From: Rhodovibrionaceae bacterium
GTDB taxonomy: Bacteria; Pseudomonadota; Alphaproteobacteria; Kiloniellales; DSM-21159
DNA: 64,000 nucleotides
NCBI GenBank assembly: GCA_028279885.1
Contig: JANQMX010000077.1
Span: 1-64,000, forward strand
Reading direction: 5' to 3'
The notes beneath the pieces are model-generated. The model did not search any database, was not told the origin of the DNA, and worked only from the letters and a program-made list of their open reading frames with translations. Shown in pieces: positions 7,651-16,836 of this stretch (positions are counted from its first letter, which is position 1; every line of letters starts with the position of its first letter). Made by a program: the position numbers and the translations under genes.

Positions 7651-8411
7651 GCCGCTTGTTCTCGCCCGGTCGCAGAGGGCAGACCGAGGCTATCCAGGGC
7701 CTTCGCATGACGCGTCCAGCCGCCGCCGAGCCAGCGGCGGAAGAAGGTCGCGATGGCCAGGTTCGCCCGCCGCCTGTTCAGCGCGCTATCTGCTGCGTCC
7801 TGCCATAGACCTTCCAGCCAGGCATAGAGCGCGCGTCGCTCGTCGTCCGACAGGGCTTGCACCGCCTCGGGCAAGTAGATCTTGCCGAAGGCGACGTGGC
7901 GCGCTTCGTCGTGGCCGACCAGTCGATTGATGTCACGCAACAGAGGGCAGGGCACGAACTGGGCCAGGACGCCGTGCAGACGGAGCAGCTCGCCCTCGAT
8001 CACCACGTGGTAGGCCAGCATGGCCCCAAGATTGCCGAAGGGACCGTGGCGCGCGGCAGTCAGGGCCCGTTGCAGTCCGTCATCCAACGGATCTATGCCG
8101 CCTAGCGCCTCCAGATAACGCTGATAGGCGGCGGCGTGGCGCCGCTCGTCCTGGAGCTGCAGGCCGAGGCAGCTCCGGACCTCGTAGCGGTCCTCCGTTG
8201 CATCGGCGAGCAGCGCCTCGCACAGGTCGCTGGTGGCCATTTCGCCGTGATAGAGCTGGCTTAAGGCCTTGCGCGCTTGGGCGCGGCGCATCCAGAAGGG
8301 CAGGCGCGGCCGGCGCGACCAGTCGATGTCGTGCTCCAGGTTCCACTGGCCGCTGCGGGCGCTCTGCGCCAGGCGGTAGAGCCGGGCGACGCTGTTGTCT
8401 TTTCGGGTCAT
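7647..8411 (-). CDS. Ferritin-like diiron protein of unknown substrate
   Basis: The 254-residue soluble protein carries a full carboxylate-bridged diiron signature: Glu57, the pair Glu89-x-x-His92 (DERRHA), Glu139 and the pair Glu169-x-x-His172 (DEARHVAFG). This two-fold E plus ExxH pattern is that of the ferritin-like/R2-like superfamily, which includes oxygenases, desaturases and oxidases. I cannot assign a family below that level. It is the second gene of the four-gene operon, 18 bp after DUF3047 and overlapping the glycosyltransferase by 4 bp. The context suggests oxidation of a lipid or glycan precursor, but that is a guess. Confidence 0.7.
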   Translation of the reverse strand: MTRKDNSVARLYRLAQSARSGQWNLEHDIDWSRRPRLPFWMRRAQARKALSQLYHGEMATSDLCEALLADATEDRYEVRSCLGLQLQDERRHAAAYQRYLEALGGIDPLDDGLQRALTAARHGPFGNLGAMLAYHVVIEGELLRLHGVLAQFVPCPLLRDINRLVGHDEARHVAFGKIYLPEAVQALSDDERRALYAWLEGLWQDAADSALNRRRANLAIATFFRRWLGGGWTRHAKALDSLGLPSATGREQAA

Positions 8412-8429
8412 GATGGCTGTGCCTTGGGG

Positions 8430-9212
8430 TCAGCTGCCGAAGGTCAGTTCGGCGACCACACCGTGACTACGGCCGCCGGTGTCGTCGCTGTCGGCGGAGA
8501 TGGCCACATAGAGCGGCTGCGCCGGGGTGTAGCCGAAGGCGCGCTTGAAGTCGGCGATGAAGTCGATGTCCTCGACGAACCACTGGCCCGTGGCTTCGTC
8601 GCTGGAGCGCAGCACGATGATGCGGCCGCGATCATCGAAGTAGGGGTTGGCGATCATGTCTCCGGGCTGCTGGGTGCCACCCCAGACGTAGGTCAAGACG
8701 GCGCCGGCCAGCGGCGGTGCCACGGCCCCGGTCAGGTCCAGATTGAGACGTTGCCAGAAGGAGAGCCGCTCACGCTCGGCCGGAAAGACGATATGAATGG
8801 CGAGCGATCGATCGTCGCGGCCGCTTTGCGTCAGGTCGGTGGCCGGGACGGCCCGGTCTACCCGCCAGCGCCAAGCCAGCCGACGTTTCTCACCCATATC
8901 GGTCGGGACCGGCCGATAAAGAAATCCGACGGCGTTCTCGGTCGTGACTGAGATCTTCCCCTCACGCTTGGCCGTGAAGCTGGCCTCAGCCTTGCCGGGG
9001 ACGGCGAGCAGGCGCCAGCCGTCCTGGGCCAAAGCGGCCGGTAGCTCACTGTTAGTGGGGGATTGCTGCGTCCCAGTTCCGTCCTGGGCCAGCACCATGC
9101 GGGCCGGCATCAGCAGGATGATAACGGCGAGCGCGATCAGAGCGGCCAGCAGCAGGCTCGGCAAAACCAAGGAAGCGCGGTTGGAGAAGGCGAAGGGGTT
9201 GGCGCGTTTCAT
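8430..9212 (-). CDS. DUF3047 family exported protein
   Basis: The 260-residue protein has a basic N-terminus and a hydrophobic helix at about residues 14-43 (VLPSLLLAALIALAVIILLM), then an Ala-Gln-Asp that could be a cleavage site. The body matches DUF3047: LAWRWRVDRAVP, LAIHIVFP, LTYVWGG and a C-terminal VAISADSDDT. The family is widespread in proteobacteria and has no known function. It is predicted periplasmic or membrane-anchored. It is the first gene of the operon with the diiron protein, the glycosyltransferase and DUF547. So two of the four products are exported and two are cytoplasmic. Confidence 0.78.
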   Translation of the reverse strand: MKRANPFAFSNRASLVLPSLLLAALIALAVIILLMPARMVLAQDGTGTQQSPTNSELPAALAQDGWRLLAVPGKAEASFTAKREGKISVTTENAVGFLYRPVPTDMGEKRRLAWRWRVDRAVPATDLTQSGRDDRSLAIHIVFPAERERLSFWQRLNLDLTGAVAPPLAGAVLTYVWGGTQQPGDMIANPYFDDRGRIIVLRSSDEATGQWFVEDIDFIADFKRAFGYTPAQPLYVAISADSDDTGGRSHGVVAELTFGS

Positions 9213-9314
9213 GCGCCATCAGGTAGGGGGTCTCCGGCCGGCAAAAAGGCCGCGGCTCTTCAAGCCCGTTTCAATCTCTTGTGAGAGCCGCGCGAGCGGC
9301 TCGTCGGCGAGACC

Positions 9315-10301
9315 CTAGTTCCAGCCGTAATGGTGCTTGTACCAGCCGACGAAGCGCTCGAGGCCCTGCTCCAGCGAGGTCTTGGGCTGAAAGCCGAGGA
9401 TGGCCTGGGACTCGGCGATGTCGGCGTAGGTCTCCTTCACGTCGCCGGGCTGGATCGGGTGCAGCTCGCGGATCGCCTTGCGGCCGCAGTAGCCCTCCAA
9501 GAGCTCGACGAAGTGCAGCAGGTCCTCGGGCTTGTGGTTGCCGAGGTTGAACACGCGGTGGGGCGGCTGGCCGACCCCGCCGTCTTGCGGCGGGGTGTCG
9601 AGGGTGGCGAGCACCCCGGCGACGATGTCGTCGACATAGGTGAAGTCGCGGCGCATGTCGCCGTGATTGAAGATCTTGATCGGCTTCTCTTCCAAAATGG
9701 CCTTGGTGAATATGAAGGCCGCCATATCCGGGCGTCCCCACGGTCCATAGACTGTGAAGAAACGCAGGCCGCTCATGGGAATGCGATAGAGATGCGCGTA
9801 GGTATGCCCCATCAGCTCGTCGCTGCGCTTGGTCGCAGCATAAAGGGACACCGGCTTGTCGACCCGGTCCTGGACGGAGAAGGGGATGTCGGTATTGCCG
9901 CCGTAGACCGAGGACGAGCTGGCATAGACGAAATGCTCGAGCTTGGGCAGGCGCCGCGCCAGCTCCATCATCACCAGGTGCCCCAGGACGTTGGCTTGGA
10001 CATAGGCGTAGGGGTCGATCAGCGAATAACGGACGCCGGCCTGGGCGGCGAGGTTGATGATGCCGCGGATCTCCGGGTGACTGTCGGCAAGCGCCAGAAT
10101 GGCGTCCTTGTCGGAGATATCGAGACGCAGGAAGGTGAAGCCGGACTGCTCGGTCAGCTGCGCCAGGCGTCCTTCCTTAAGGGAGACATCATAGTAGTCG
10201 TTGAGGTTGTCGACTCCGAGGACTGTCTCGCCGCGCGCAAGCAGCGCCTGGCAGACGTGGAAACCGATGAAACCGGCGGCGCCGGTCACGAGGATCGTCA
10301 T
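9315..10301 (-). CDS. UDP-glucuronate 4-epimerase-like NAD-dependent sugar epimerase
   Basis: The 328-residue short-chain dehydrogenase/reductase starts with the NAD-binding glycine motif TGAAGFIGFHV. It has the extended-SDR triad: Ser in YASSSSVYG and Tyr-x-x-x-Lys in LYAATKRSDE. The opening VLGVDNLNDYYDVSLK is typical of UDP-glucuronate 4-epimerases (CapI/WcaG-like), which make UDP-galacturonate for capsule or LPS. AGAGG lies about 8 bases before the ATG. It is transcribed divergently from the indolepyruvate oxidoreductase and shares the strand of the DUF3047 operon, 102 bp ahead of it. It could supply sugar for the glycosyltransferase there, but a joint function is not shown. Confidence 0.85.
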   Translation of the reverse strand: MTILVTGAAGFIGFHVCQALLARGETVLGVDNLNDYYDVSLKEGRLAQLTEQSGFTFLRLDISDKDAILALADSHPEIRGIINLAAQAGVRYSLIDPYAYVQANVLGHLVMMELARRLPKLEHFVYASSSSVYGGNTDIPFSVQDRVDKPVSLYAATKRSDELMGHTYAHLYRIPMSGLRFFTVYGPWGRPDMAAFIFTKAILEEKPIKIFNHGDMRRDFTYVDDIVAGVLATLDTPPQDGGVGQPPHRVFNLGNHKPEDLLHFVELLEGYCGRKAIRELHPIQPGDVKETYADIAESQAILGFQPKTSLEQGLERFVGWYKHHYGWN

Positions 10302-10513
10302 GAAACAGCCTCTTGTAGGTGATGTGGCGCCAATCGCCGAGTGCGCGGATCAGTGAGGGTATAATCGGACTTCGGTGTTCCATGCCAGTGGTTAAGGATG
10401 GACAAATAGGTCAGCAATGATTACCTTTTTAAGGTCAGTGGCTGGCTTATCTTAAGTCTTAAAAAGAAGGCGGCCGCCACGGCACTTGCCGACCGCCAGA
10501 AAGGGATGAAACT

Positions 10514-13500
10514 ATGCCTGAGGCCTCGGTCTCTCTGGACGACAAGTACACGCGACGATCCGGCCGGGTCTATCTCACAGGAACGCAGGCTTTGGTGCGC
10601 CTGCCGATGATCCAGCGCGAGCGCGACCTGGCTGCCGGGCTCAACACCGCCGGCTTTGTCACCGGGTATCGCGGTTCGCCGCTCGGCGCCGTCGATCAGC
10701 AGATGTGGCAGGCGCGGGACTTCATTAAGCAGCACCATATTCACTTTCAGCCGGCGGTGAACGAAGACCTTGGGGCAACCGCCGTGATGGGTAGCCAGCA
10801 GGGCGACATCTCGGGGGACTTCCGCTACGACGGCGTCTTCGCCATGTGGTACGGCAAGGGCCCCGGCGTCGACCGCTCGGGCGACGTCTTCCGCCATGGC
10901 AACTTCGCCGGCACGGCCAAGCATGGCGGTGTGCTGCTGCTGGCCGGCGACGATCACGCGCCCAAGTCCTCGACCACGGCGCATCAGTGCGAATATGCCT
11001 TCATGGACGCCATGATCCCGGTGCTCAATCCGGCCGGCGTTCAGGAGTTTCTCGATTTCGGCCTCTACGGCTGGGCGCTCAGCCGCTTTTCCGGCTGCTG
11101 GGTCGGCATGAAGTGCGTCACCGAGACAGTCGAGGCCAGCGCCTCCGTTTCGGTAGACCCAGAGCGTGTCCAAATTCGACTGCCTGAAGACTTTGAGATG
11201 CCGGAAGGCGGGCTCAACATTCGCTGGGATGGAGCCTTCACCAGTGGCATCGCGCAGCAGGAAGAGCGCCTGCATCGGGACAAGCTCTATGCGGCGCAGG
11301 CCTTCGTCCGGGCCAACGGCCTGGACCGCTGTGTCATCGACTCGCCCAAGCGGCGCTTCGGCATTATCACCGCGGGCAAGGCCTACCTCGATGTACGCCA
11401 GGCCCTGGAGGACCTCGGCATCGACGAAGCGACGGCGGCAGAGATTGGCCTGTCCGTCTACAAGGTCGGCATGCCCTGGCCGCTCGAGCCCCACGGCATT
11501 CGCGCTTTCGCCGAGGGCCTGGAAGAGATTCTGGTGGTCGAGGAGAAGCGCGCCGTCATCGAAAACCAGGTCAAGGAGCAGCTCTACAACTGGTCCGCAG
11601 ACAAGCGTCCACGCATTGTCGGCAAGTTTGACAAGGGGCCGACCGAGGACGAGCGTGACTGGCTGCTTCCTTCCTACGGAGAGCTGACGCCGGCCCGGGT
11701 GGCCCGCGCCATCGCCCAGCTTGTCGGCCGGCACTACGAGAGTGACCGCTTCAAGGAGCGGCTTGATTGGCTGGAAGCGAAGGAGCGGCATCTGGCGCAG
11801 GTCACCACGCCGATCAGCCGTTTGCCGTACTTCTGCTCAGGCTGCCCGCATAACACCTCGACCAAGGTGCCCGAGGGCAGTCGCGCGCTGGCCGGAATCG
11901 GCTGCCATTACATGGCGCAGTGGATGGACCGGGACACGACGACCTTCACCCAGATGGGCGGGGAGGGTGTCACCTGGATCGGGCAGGCGCCGTTCAGCAA
12001 GACGGAGCATGTCTTCGTCAATCTCGGCGACGGTACCTATTACCACAGCGGTATCCTGGCGATCCGGGCGGCCGTCGCCTCCGGCGCCAACCTGACCTAC
12101 AAGATTCTCTACAACGACGCCGTGGCCATGACGGGTGGCCAGCCCGTCGACGGGCCGCTGGATCCGGCGATGATCACCCGACAAATCGCCAGCGAAGGGG
12201 TGAAGCGCATCGTCGTGGTCAGCGACGAGCCCGAGAAGTATCCCATCGGCACCAACTGGGCCGCCGGCGTCGAGATTGAGCACCGCGACGACCTGGACCG
12301 GGTGCAGCGCGATCTGCGCGAGGTTCCGGGCGTGACGGCGATCGTCTACGACCAAACCTGCGCGGCTGAGAAGCGCCGCCGGCGCAAGCGCGGAACCTTC
12401 CCGGACCCGCAGCGCCGTGCCTTCATCAACGATGCGGTCTGCGAGGGCTGCGGCGACTGCTCGGTACAGTCGAACTGCGTCTCCGTCGTGCCGCTGGAGA
12501 CCGAGTTCGGCACCAAGCGCGCCATCGATCAGTCCTCCTGCAACAAAGACTTCTCCTGTCTCAAGGGATTTTGCCCCAGCTTCGTGACCGTGGAGGGCGG
12601 TAAGCCGCGCAAGCAGGCGATCGCCGGGCCGACCGCGTCGAGCCCACAGGCGGTGTGGCCGGAGCTGCCGGCCCCGACCTTGCCGGGCATCGCCGAAGCG
12701 CCTTACGGCATCCTGGTCACCGGTGTCGGAGGCACCGGTGTGGTGACCATCGGCGCCTTGCTGGGCATGGCGGCGCACATTGAGGGCAAGGGCGTTACCG
12801 TGCTGGACATGGCCGGCTTGGCCCAGAAGGGCGGACCGGTCACCAGCCATATCCGCCTCGCCGAGACCCCTGAGGACCTGCATGCGGTGCGGCTTTCCGC
12901 CGGCAGCGCCGACCTCGTTCTGGGTTGCGATCTGGTGGTCGCCGCCTCGCAGGAGGCGCTCGGCAAGATGAGCGCGGGCAAGACGACGGCCATCGTCAAC
13001 GACCAGGAAACCGTCACCGGCGACTTCACGCGCAACTCCACCGCCTACAGCTTCCCGGGAGACGCGCTGAAGGAGGTGATCGTCGAGAGCGTTGGGGCCG
13101 AGGGCAGCGACTTCATTTCGGCCACGCGCCTGGCGACTGCCTTGCTGGGCGATTCTATCGCCGCCAACCTCTTCCTCACCGGCTATGCCTGGCAGAAGGG
13201 CTTGATCCCGGTGAGCCGCGAGGCCATCGAGCAGGCCATCGATCTCAACGGGGTCGCCGTCACCTTCAACAAGCAGGCTTTCCTCTGGGGCCGTCGCGCT
13301 GCGGTCGATCTCGAAGGCGTTCGCAAGGCGGCTTTCCCGCGCGGGGAGCGCCCTGCCGCAACAGCTTCGGCTGCGAAGCCGCAGAGCCTCGACGAGCTCA
13401 TCGCGCGCCGCGTCGCTTTCCTCACGGACTATCAGGACGCCGCGTACGCCGAGCGCTACCGCGCGCTGGTGGCGCGCGTGCAGGAGGCAGAGAGCGCGAA

Positions 13501-14050
13501 GACGCCCGAGATGAGCGGTTTGGCGGAGGCCGTCGCGCGCTACGCCTTCAAGCTGATGGCCTACAAGGACGAGTATGAGGTCGCGAGGCTCTACGCGGCG
13601 CCCGAGTTCATGGCCAAGGTCAGGGCACAGTTCGAGGGTGACTTCAAGCTGAAGTTCCAGCTCGCCCCGCCGCTTCTCGCCAAGAAGAACGCGGACAACG
13701 GACAGCTGATGAAGCAGGAGTTCGGCCCCTGGATGATGACGGCCTTCCGGCTTATGGCGCGCTTGCGCGGGTTACGTGGCACGCCGTTCGACATCTTCGG
13801 CTACACGGCGGAGAGACGTGCCGAGCGGCAAGCGGTCGAGGACTACTTCGCCCTGATCGAGGAACTGATCGGTAGCCTGTCAGCCGACAACCACGGATTG
13901 GCGGTTGAGCTTGCCAGCTTGCCGGACGGCATCCGCGGTTACGGTCACGTCAAGGAAGCCAATCAAAAGCGTGTTGCAGCGCGCCAGGAAGAGCTCCTCG
14001 CGGCTTGGCGGACGCCTGGCGGTGCGCCGCTGCGGCAGGCCGCGGAATAG
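10514..14050 (+). CDS. Indolepyruvate:ferredoxin oxidoreductase, single-chain alpha-beta fusion
   Basis: The 1178-residue protein is the fused form of the thiamine-diphosphate enzyme that oxidatively decarboxylates aryl 2-oxo acids to aryl-acyl-CoA in aromatic amino-acid breakdown. Order: N-terminal pyrimidine-binding domain, CxxC segment FCSGCPHNTS, TPP motif NLGDGTYYHSG, an iron-sulfur region with Cys643, Cys646, Cys649 and Cys655 (CEGCGDCSVQSNC) and a further Cys group, then the gamma domain with GILVTGVGGTGVVTIG. Length is normal for alpha- and betaproteobacterial versions. AAGGGA precedes the ATG. A hairpin at 14069-14091 follows. No 2-oxo acid transaminase or CoA ligase is adjacent. Confidence 0.93.
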   Translation: MPEASVSLDDKYTRRSGRVYLTGTQALVRLPMIQRERDLAAGLNTAGFVTGYRGSPLGAVDQQMWQARDFIKQHHIHFQPAVNEDLGATAVMGSQQGDISGDFRYDGVFAMWYGKGPGVDRSGDVFRHGNFAGTAKHGGVLLLAGDDHAPKSSTTAHQCEYAFMDAMIPVLNPAGVQEFLDFGLYGWALSRFSGCWVGMKCVTETVEASASVSVDPERVQIRLPEDFEMPEGGLNIRWDGAFTSGIAQQEERLHRDKLYAAQAFVRANGLDRCVIDSPKRRFGIITAGKAYLDVRQALEDLGIDEATAAEIGLSVYKVGMPWPLEPHGIRAFAEGLEEILVVEEKRAVIENQVKEQLYNWSADKRPRIVGKFDKGPTEDERDWLLPSYGELTPARVARAIAQLVGRHYESDRFKERLDWLEAKERHLAQVTTPISRLPYFCSGCPHNTSTKVPEGSRALAGIGCHYMAQWMDRDTTTFTQMGGEGVTWIGQAPFSKTEHVFVNLGDGTYYHSGILAIRAAVASGANLTYKILYNDAVAMTGGQPVDGPLDPAMITRQIASEGVKRIVVVSDEPEKYPIGTNWAAGVEIEHRDDLDRVQRDLREVPGVTAIVYDQTCAAEKRRRRKRGTFPDPQRRAFINDAVCEGCGDCSVQSNCVSVVPLETEFGTKRAIDQSSCNKDFSCLKGFCPSFVTVEGGKPRKQAIAGPTASSPQAVWPELPAPTLPGIAEAPYGILVTGVGGTGVVTIGALLGMAAHIEGKGVTVLDMAGLAQKGGPVTSHIRLAETPEDLHAVRLSAGSADLVLGCDLVVAASQEALGKMSAGKTTAIVNDQETVTGDFTRNSTAYSFPGDALKEVIVESVGAEGSDFISATRLATALLGDSIAANLFLTGYAWQKGLIPVSREAIEQAIDLNGVAVTFNKQAFLWGRRAAVDLEGVRKAAFPRGERPAATASAAKPQSLDELIARRVAFLTDYQDAAYAERYRALVARVQEAESAKTPEMSGLAEAVARYAFKLMAYKDEYEVARLYAAPEFMAKVRAQFEGDFKLKFQLAPPLLAKKNADNGQLMKQEFGPWMMTAFRLMARLRGLRGTPFDIFGYTAERRAERQAVEDYFALIEELIGSLSADNHGLAVELASLPDGIRGYGHVKEANQKRVAARQEELLAAWRTPGGAPLRQAAE

Positions 14051-14068
14051 CACTCAGGCCGGCACAGG

Positions 14069-14091
14069 CCCCGCTGCTCGCGGCAGCAGGG
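14069..14091. terminator. Hairpin after the indolepyruvate oxidoreductase gene
   Basis: Arms 14069-14077 and 14083-14091 pair at 8 of 9 positions around a 5-base loop, 19 bp after the stop codon and before the convergent PAS gene. No T-tract follows, so it is only terminator-like. Confidence 0.4.
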
Positions 14092-14132
14092 TCGCTGTAG
14101 CTGAACGAACCCAAAGGGAAGTTCGAAGGCTT

Positions 14133-14636
14133 CTACGGAAGCTGTGTCATGCCCACCAAGAGCATGTTGACCCGGCGGTCGTCGTGGTTTTCGAGGGGCA
14201 GGACGAGCTGCTCATACTGCCTGTAGGGCCGGTCCAAATGTGGGGTGCAGTTCACATCAACGAGTGGCGCACGCGTCTCTACGACGGTGTTGTAGCCGCG
14301 GCGCAGCAGCTCGTCGTCCTGGCTTTCCGTGCCGCTATCGCCCAGGTAGCAGCCGGTGAAATCGCGGCGAAACCAGTCGACCACCCGGGTTCCCATCAGA
14401 CGGTAGCGAAAGCGCCGCGGATGCTCTTCCACGTCGACGAGCGAGAGGATCGACAACAGGTGTGGGATATCGACTGGGTCGATCTGTTGTCGAGACGGTA
14501 GATGTTGCCGGGTCTGGCGGTCCGACCAGTAATCAAACAGCTCCTGCAAAGGAATGCTGTTCAATGAAACCGACCTGACCTCCTCTACCTCTCTGTCGCG
14601 GAACTCGATTTTCCGCGCTGTGCCGCCCGCATCCAT
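14133..14636 (-). CDS. Stand-alone PAS domain protein (PAS_5 type)
   Basis: The 167-residue protein resembles the PAS_5 group common in Rhodospirillales: LFDYWSDRQTRQHLPSRQQI, then an ILSLVDVEEHPRRFRYRLMG strand pair, then GTRVVDWFRRDFTGCYLGD. No output domain is attached. Such proteins are presumed to sense small ligands or redox state through protein-protein contacts, and function is unproven. A second member with the same opening architecture is at 31801. The gene is convergent with the indolepyruvate oxidoreductase gene and separated from gapR by 240 bp, so it appears monocistronic. Confidence 0.75.
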   Translation of the reverse strand: MDAGGTARKIEFRDREVEEVRSVSLNSIPLQELFDYWSDRQTRQHLPSRQQIDPVDIPHLLSILSLVDVEEHPRRFRYRLMGTRVVDWFRRDFTGCYLGDSGTESQDDELLRRGYNTVVETRAPLVDVNCTPHLDRPYRQYEQLVLPLENHDDRRVNMLLVGMTQLP

Positions 14637-14830
14637 TATCTAAGAACATTATTGTGACCGCGGCTACTCTGCCTCTAAAGGAATCGGGATGCAAGCAAAG
14701 AGATGGCGGCATGCGCAAATCGATTCTCTTATACTCATTTCTTCACTGTGCAACGCCGTCTCACCGTTCACCAAGATGACAATCGGGTGACGCTTGATGA
14801 GGGGATGGCTCACCTGGGTGATCACTTTGT

Positions 14831-14858
14831 CAGGGGTATCAGTACAGGGGCATCAGTA
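14831..14858. repeat. 14-bp tandem direct repeat
   Basis: CAGGGGTATCAGTA (14831-14844) is followed immediately by CAGGGGCATCAGTA (14845-14858), with one mismatch. It lies just beyond the 3' end of gapR. The rest of the 240-bp gap 14637-14876 shows no gene or clear hairpin. Confidence 0.85.
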
Positions 14859-14876
14859 TTTGAAGCCTGAGCGCGA

Positions 14877-15122
14877 TTATCCCAATCCCAGCGCTTCCTT
14901 GTAGATCGTCAGCAGCTCTTCCTGCTCCTGCCGGTCTGCATTGTCCATCTTTCGCAAACGTACCACTTGCCGCAGAATCTTGGTGTCGAAGCCGACGGAC
15001 TTGGCTTCCGAATAGACCTCGCGAATATCGGCGCCAAGCGCCGTGCGCTCTTCTTCGAGACGCTCGATGCGCTCCACGAAGGACCGTAGACGGTCGGCGG
15101 CAATTCCATTGACGTCGCTCAT
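14877..15122 (-). CDS. gapR: GapR nucleoid-associated protein (DUF2312)
   Basis: The 81-residue protein starts MSDVNGIAADRLRSFVERIE and continues as a charged coiled coil to KILRQVVRLRKMDNADRQEQ, the DUF2312 pattern. In Caulobacter GapR is an essential AT-rich-DNA binder that tracks overtwisted DNA ahead of replication and transcription forks. The open frame extends upstream to 15167, but ATG 15122 is preceded by AAAGGAAAG at good spacing and gives the family length. It lies downstream of the DUF1244 gene on the same strand, with a 145-bp gap. Confidence 0.92.
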   Translation of the reverse strand: MSDVNGIAADRLRSFVERIERLEEERTALGADIREVYSEAKSVGFDTKILRQVVRLRKMDNADRQEQEELLTIYKEALGLG

Positions 15123-15267
15123 GCGATCTTTCCTTTCTTGGCGATGGAAGCGGGCACAAAAAGACATGCGGCCAGCGCCGCCTCGATGGCGGCTGCCGGC
15201 TCGACACTCGGATAGGGGCTCGGGCTTAAGCTGTCACGCCCGGCTTGGCAACGGATGCTCTTGGGGA

Positions 15268-15564
15268 TTAGTGGCCTTGGTGGCTTTTCTCGAAGGCAGC
15301 CTTCTGTTCCGGCGTGGCTTCGGTTTGATACTTGGCCTTCCATTCGGCGAAGGGCATGCCGTAAATGATCTCGCGGGAGCTGTCCTTGTCGAGCGTAATG
15401 CCGTGTTCAGCGGCAGCTTCGGCGTACCATGTTGACAGGCAGTTGCGGCAGAAGCCGGCCATGTTCATCAGGTCGATGTTCTGCACATCCTTGCGCTCGC
15501 GGAGATGTGCCACCAAGCGCCGAAAGGCTGCTGCCTCCAGCTCCGTGCGTGTCTTCTCGTCCAT
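15268..15564 (-). CDS. DUF1244 family protein
   Basis: The 98-residue acidic-basic protein contains the DUF1244 core MNMAGFCRNCLSTWYAEAA with the Cys-x-x-Cys pair, followed by GMPFAEWKAKYQ. The family is short, helical and of unknown function. The two cysteines could bind a metal or be redox-active. It sits between the carboxylate-amine ligase gene (43 bp upstream on the same strand) and gapR, so it may be at the end of the ligase transcript. Confidence 0.88.
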   Translation of the reverse strand: MDEKTRTELEAAAFRRLVAHLRERKDVQNIDLMNMAGFCRNCLSTWYAEAAAEHGITLDKDSSREIIYGMPFAEWKAKYQTEATPEQKAAFEKSHQGH

Positions 15565-15606
15565 TCTCGGTCCCTACTTGTCTTTTGTTGCCTGTGCCGC
15601 GCCCCG

Positions 15607-16836
15607 TCAGCTTGCGCTGACGCTCGGCGCATGCGGCAGGCTCTTCTGAGGTGAGATATCGGCTGCCTCATCGAGGCCTGCAACGGTTTCCTCGATCAGA
15701 AAGTCGACGACGCGGACCAGAGCATCTTGGTGGCTTGCGCCCTCGGCTCTGGCCGTCTCGTAGGTTGCCAGCTGGCGATGGGCGCTGGTGCCGCGCTTGA
15801 CGATGCGCCGCGCGCTCTGAACCGACTTCCAGCAGCCAAGCGCTTCGGCATCCTCCTGCACCAGGCTGATGATCTCTTCCAGCAGGTCCTCGTAGGGGAC
15901 AACTTGGCCGCGGCCGAAGTCGACCAGGCCCGCGTCCATGCCGTAGCGCTGTGCGCGCCAGCGGTTCTCTTCGATCAGCAGGTTGCGATAACGCCGCCAG
16001 CGCTGGTTTTGCCCCTTGAGACGGTAGAGCATCCGGAGCAGGCAAAGATAGATGGCCGCCACGGCCCAGCCGTCCTGCACGTGGGTGCAGACGTCGGGGA
16101 TGCGCAGCTCCAGCGTCGGAAAGCGGGCCGAGGGGCGCACGTCCCACCAGAGCTTGCTGGCATCCTCGAAGATACCGGCTTGCACCAGCACCTCGACGTG
16201 CCGCTGGTACTCACCGAAGGACTCGAAGGTTTCCGGCAGGCCGGTGCGTGGCAGCTCGTCGAAAACGGCCAGGCGATAGGACTTGAGGCCGGAGCGCTCA
16301 CCCCGCCAGAAGGGCGAGGAGGTGGACAGCGCCAGGAGATGCGGCAGGAAATAGCTGACCTGACTCATCAAGTCGACGCGCAGGTCGTCGTCGTCCAGGC
16401 CGACGTGAACATGCATGCCGCAGATCACCAGGCGGCGGGCTACACCCTCCATATCGCGGGCCAGAACGTTATAACGCTCCTTATCGGTATGCTTGAGCGC
16501 TTCCCACGTGGCGAAGGGATGTGTGGAGGCAGCGATGGGGGCGAGGCCGTAGTTACCGGCGACCTCGGCCACGCAGCGCCGCAGAGCGGCAATCTCTCCG
16601 GCAGCCTCGATCAGGGTACCGCACTTCGTGGTGCCGACCTCGATCTGGCACTGCAGGAACTCCGGGCTGACCTGGCTTTCCAGCCGTTTCTCACAGTCCT
16701 CGAGAAGACCCGGTGGTGCATCGACGACGACGTCCCGGCTCTCTTTCTCGACAAGAAGGTATTCCTCTTCGATGCCGATCGTGAAAGGCGGTTCCGCGCT
16801 CTTTATACCAGGAGCGCTTCTGAAAGATCCGGCCAA
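15607..16836 (-). CDS. Carboxylate-amine ligase, glutamate-cysteine ligase 2 (YbdK) family
   Basis: The 409-residue protein has the GCS2/YbdK signature TIGIEEEYLLVEKESRDVV near the N-terminus, CGMHVHVGLDD in the middle and ELRIPDVCTHVQDGWAVAA near residue 250. These enzymes join a carboxylate to an amine using ATP. E. coli YbdK makes gamma-glutamyl-cysteine weakly, and the natural product of this alphaproteobacterial form is not known. The first 34 bp overlap the end of the N-formylglutamate amidohydrolase gene, so the pair is surely cotranscribed and coupled. A later internal start would leave out little of the domain. Confidence 0.87.
   Translation of the reverse strand: MAGSFRSAPGIKSAEPPFTIGIEEEYLLVEKESRDVVVDAPPGLLEDCEKRLESQVSPEFLQCQIEVGTTKCGTLIEAAGEIAALRRCVAEVAGNYGLAPIAASTHPFATWEALKHTDKERYNVLARDMEGVARRLVICGMHVHVGLDDDDLRVDLMSQVSYFLPHLLALSTSSPFWRGERSGLKSYRLAVFDELPRTGLPETFESFGEYQRHVEVLVQAGIFEDASKLWWDVRPSARFPTLELRIPDVCTHVQDGWAVAAIYLCLLRMLYRLKGQNQRWRRYRNLLIEENRWRAQRYGMDAGLVDFGRGQVVPYEDLLEEIISLVQEDAEALGCWKSVQSARRIVKRGTSAHRQLATYETARAEGASHQDALVRVVDFLIEETVAGLDEAADISPQKSLPHAPSVSAS

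Noticed and set aside
10425..10466. 9-bp inverted repeat CTTTTTAAG/CTTAAAAAG before the indolepyruvate oxidoreductase gene
   Set aside because: The arms are low in complexity and spaced 24 bases apart; without a known regulator it does not support a call.
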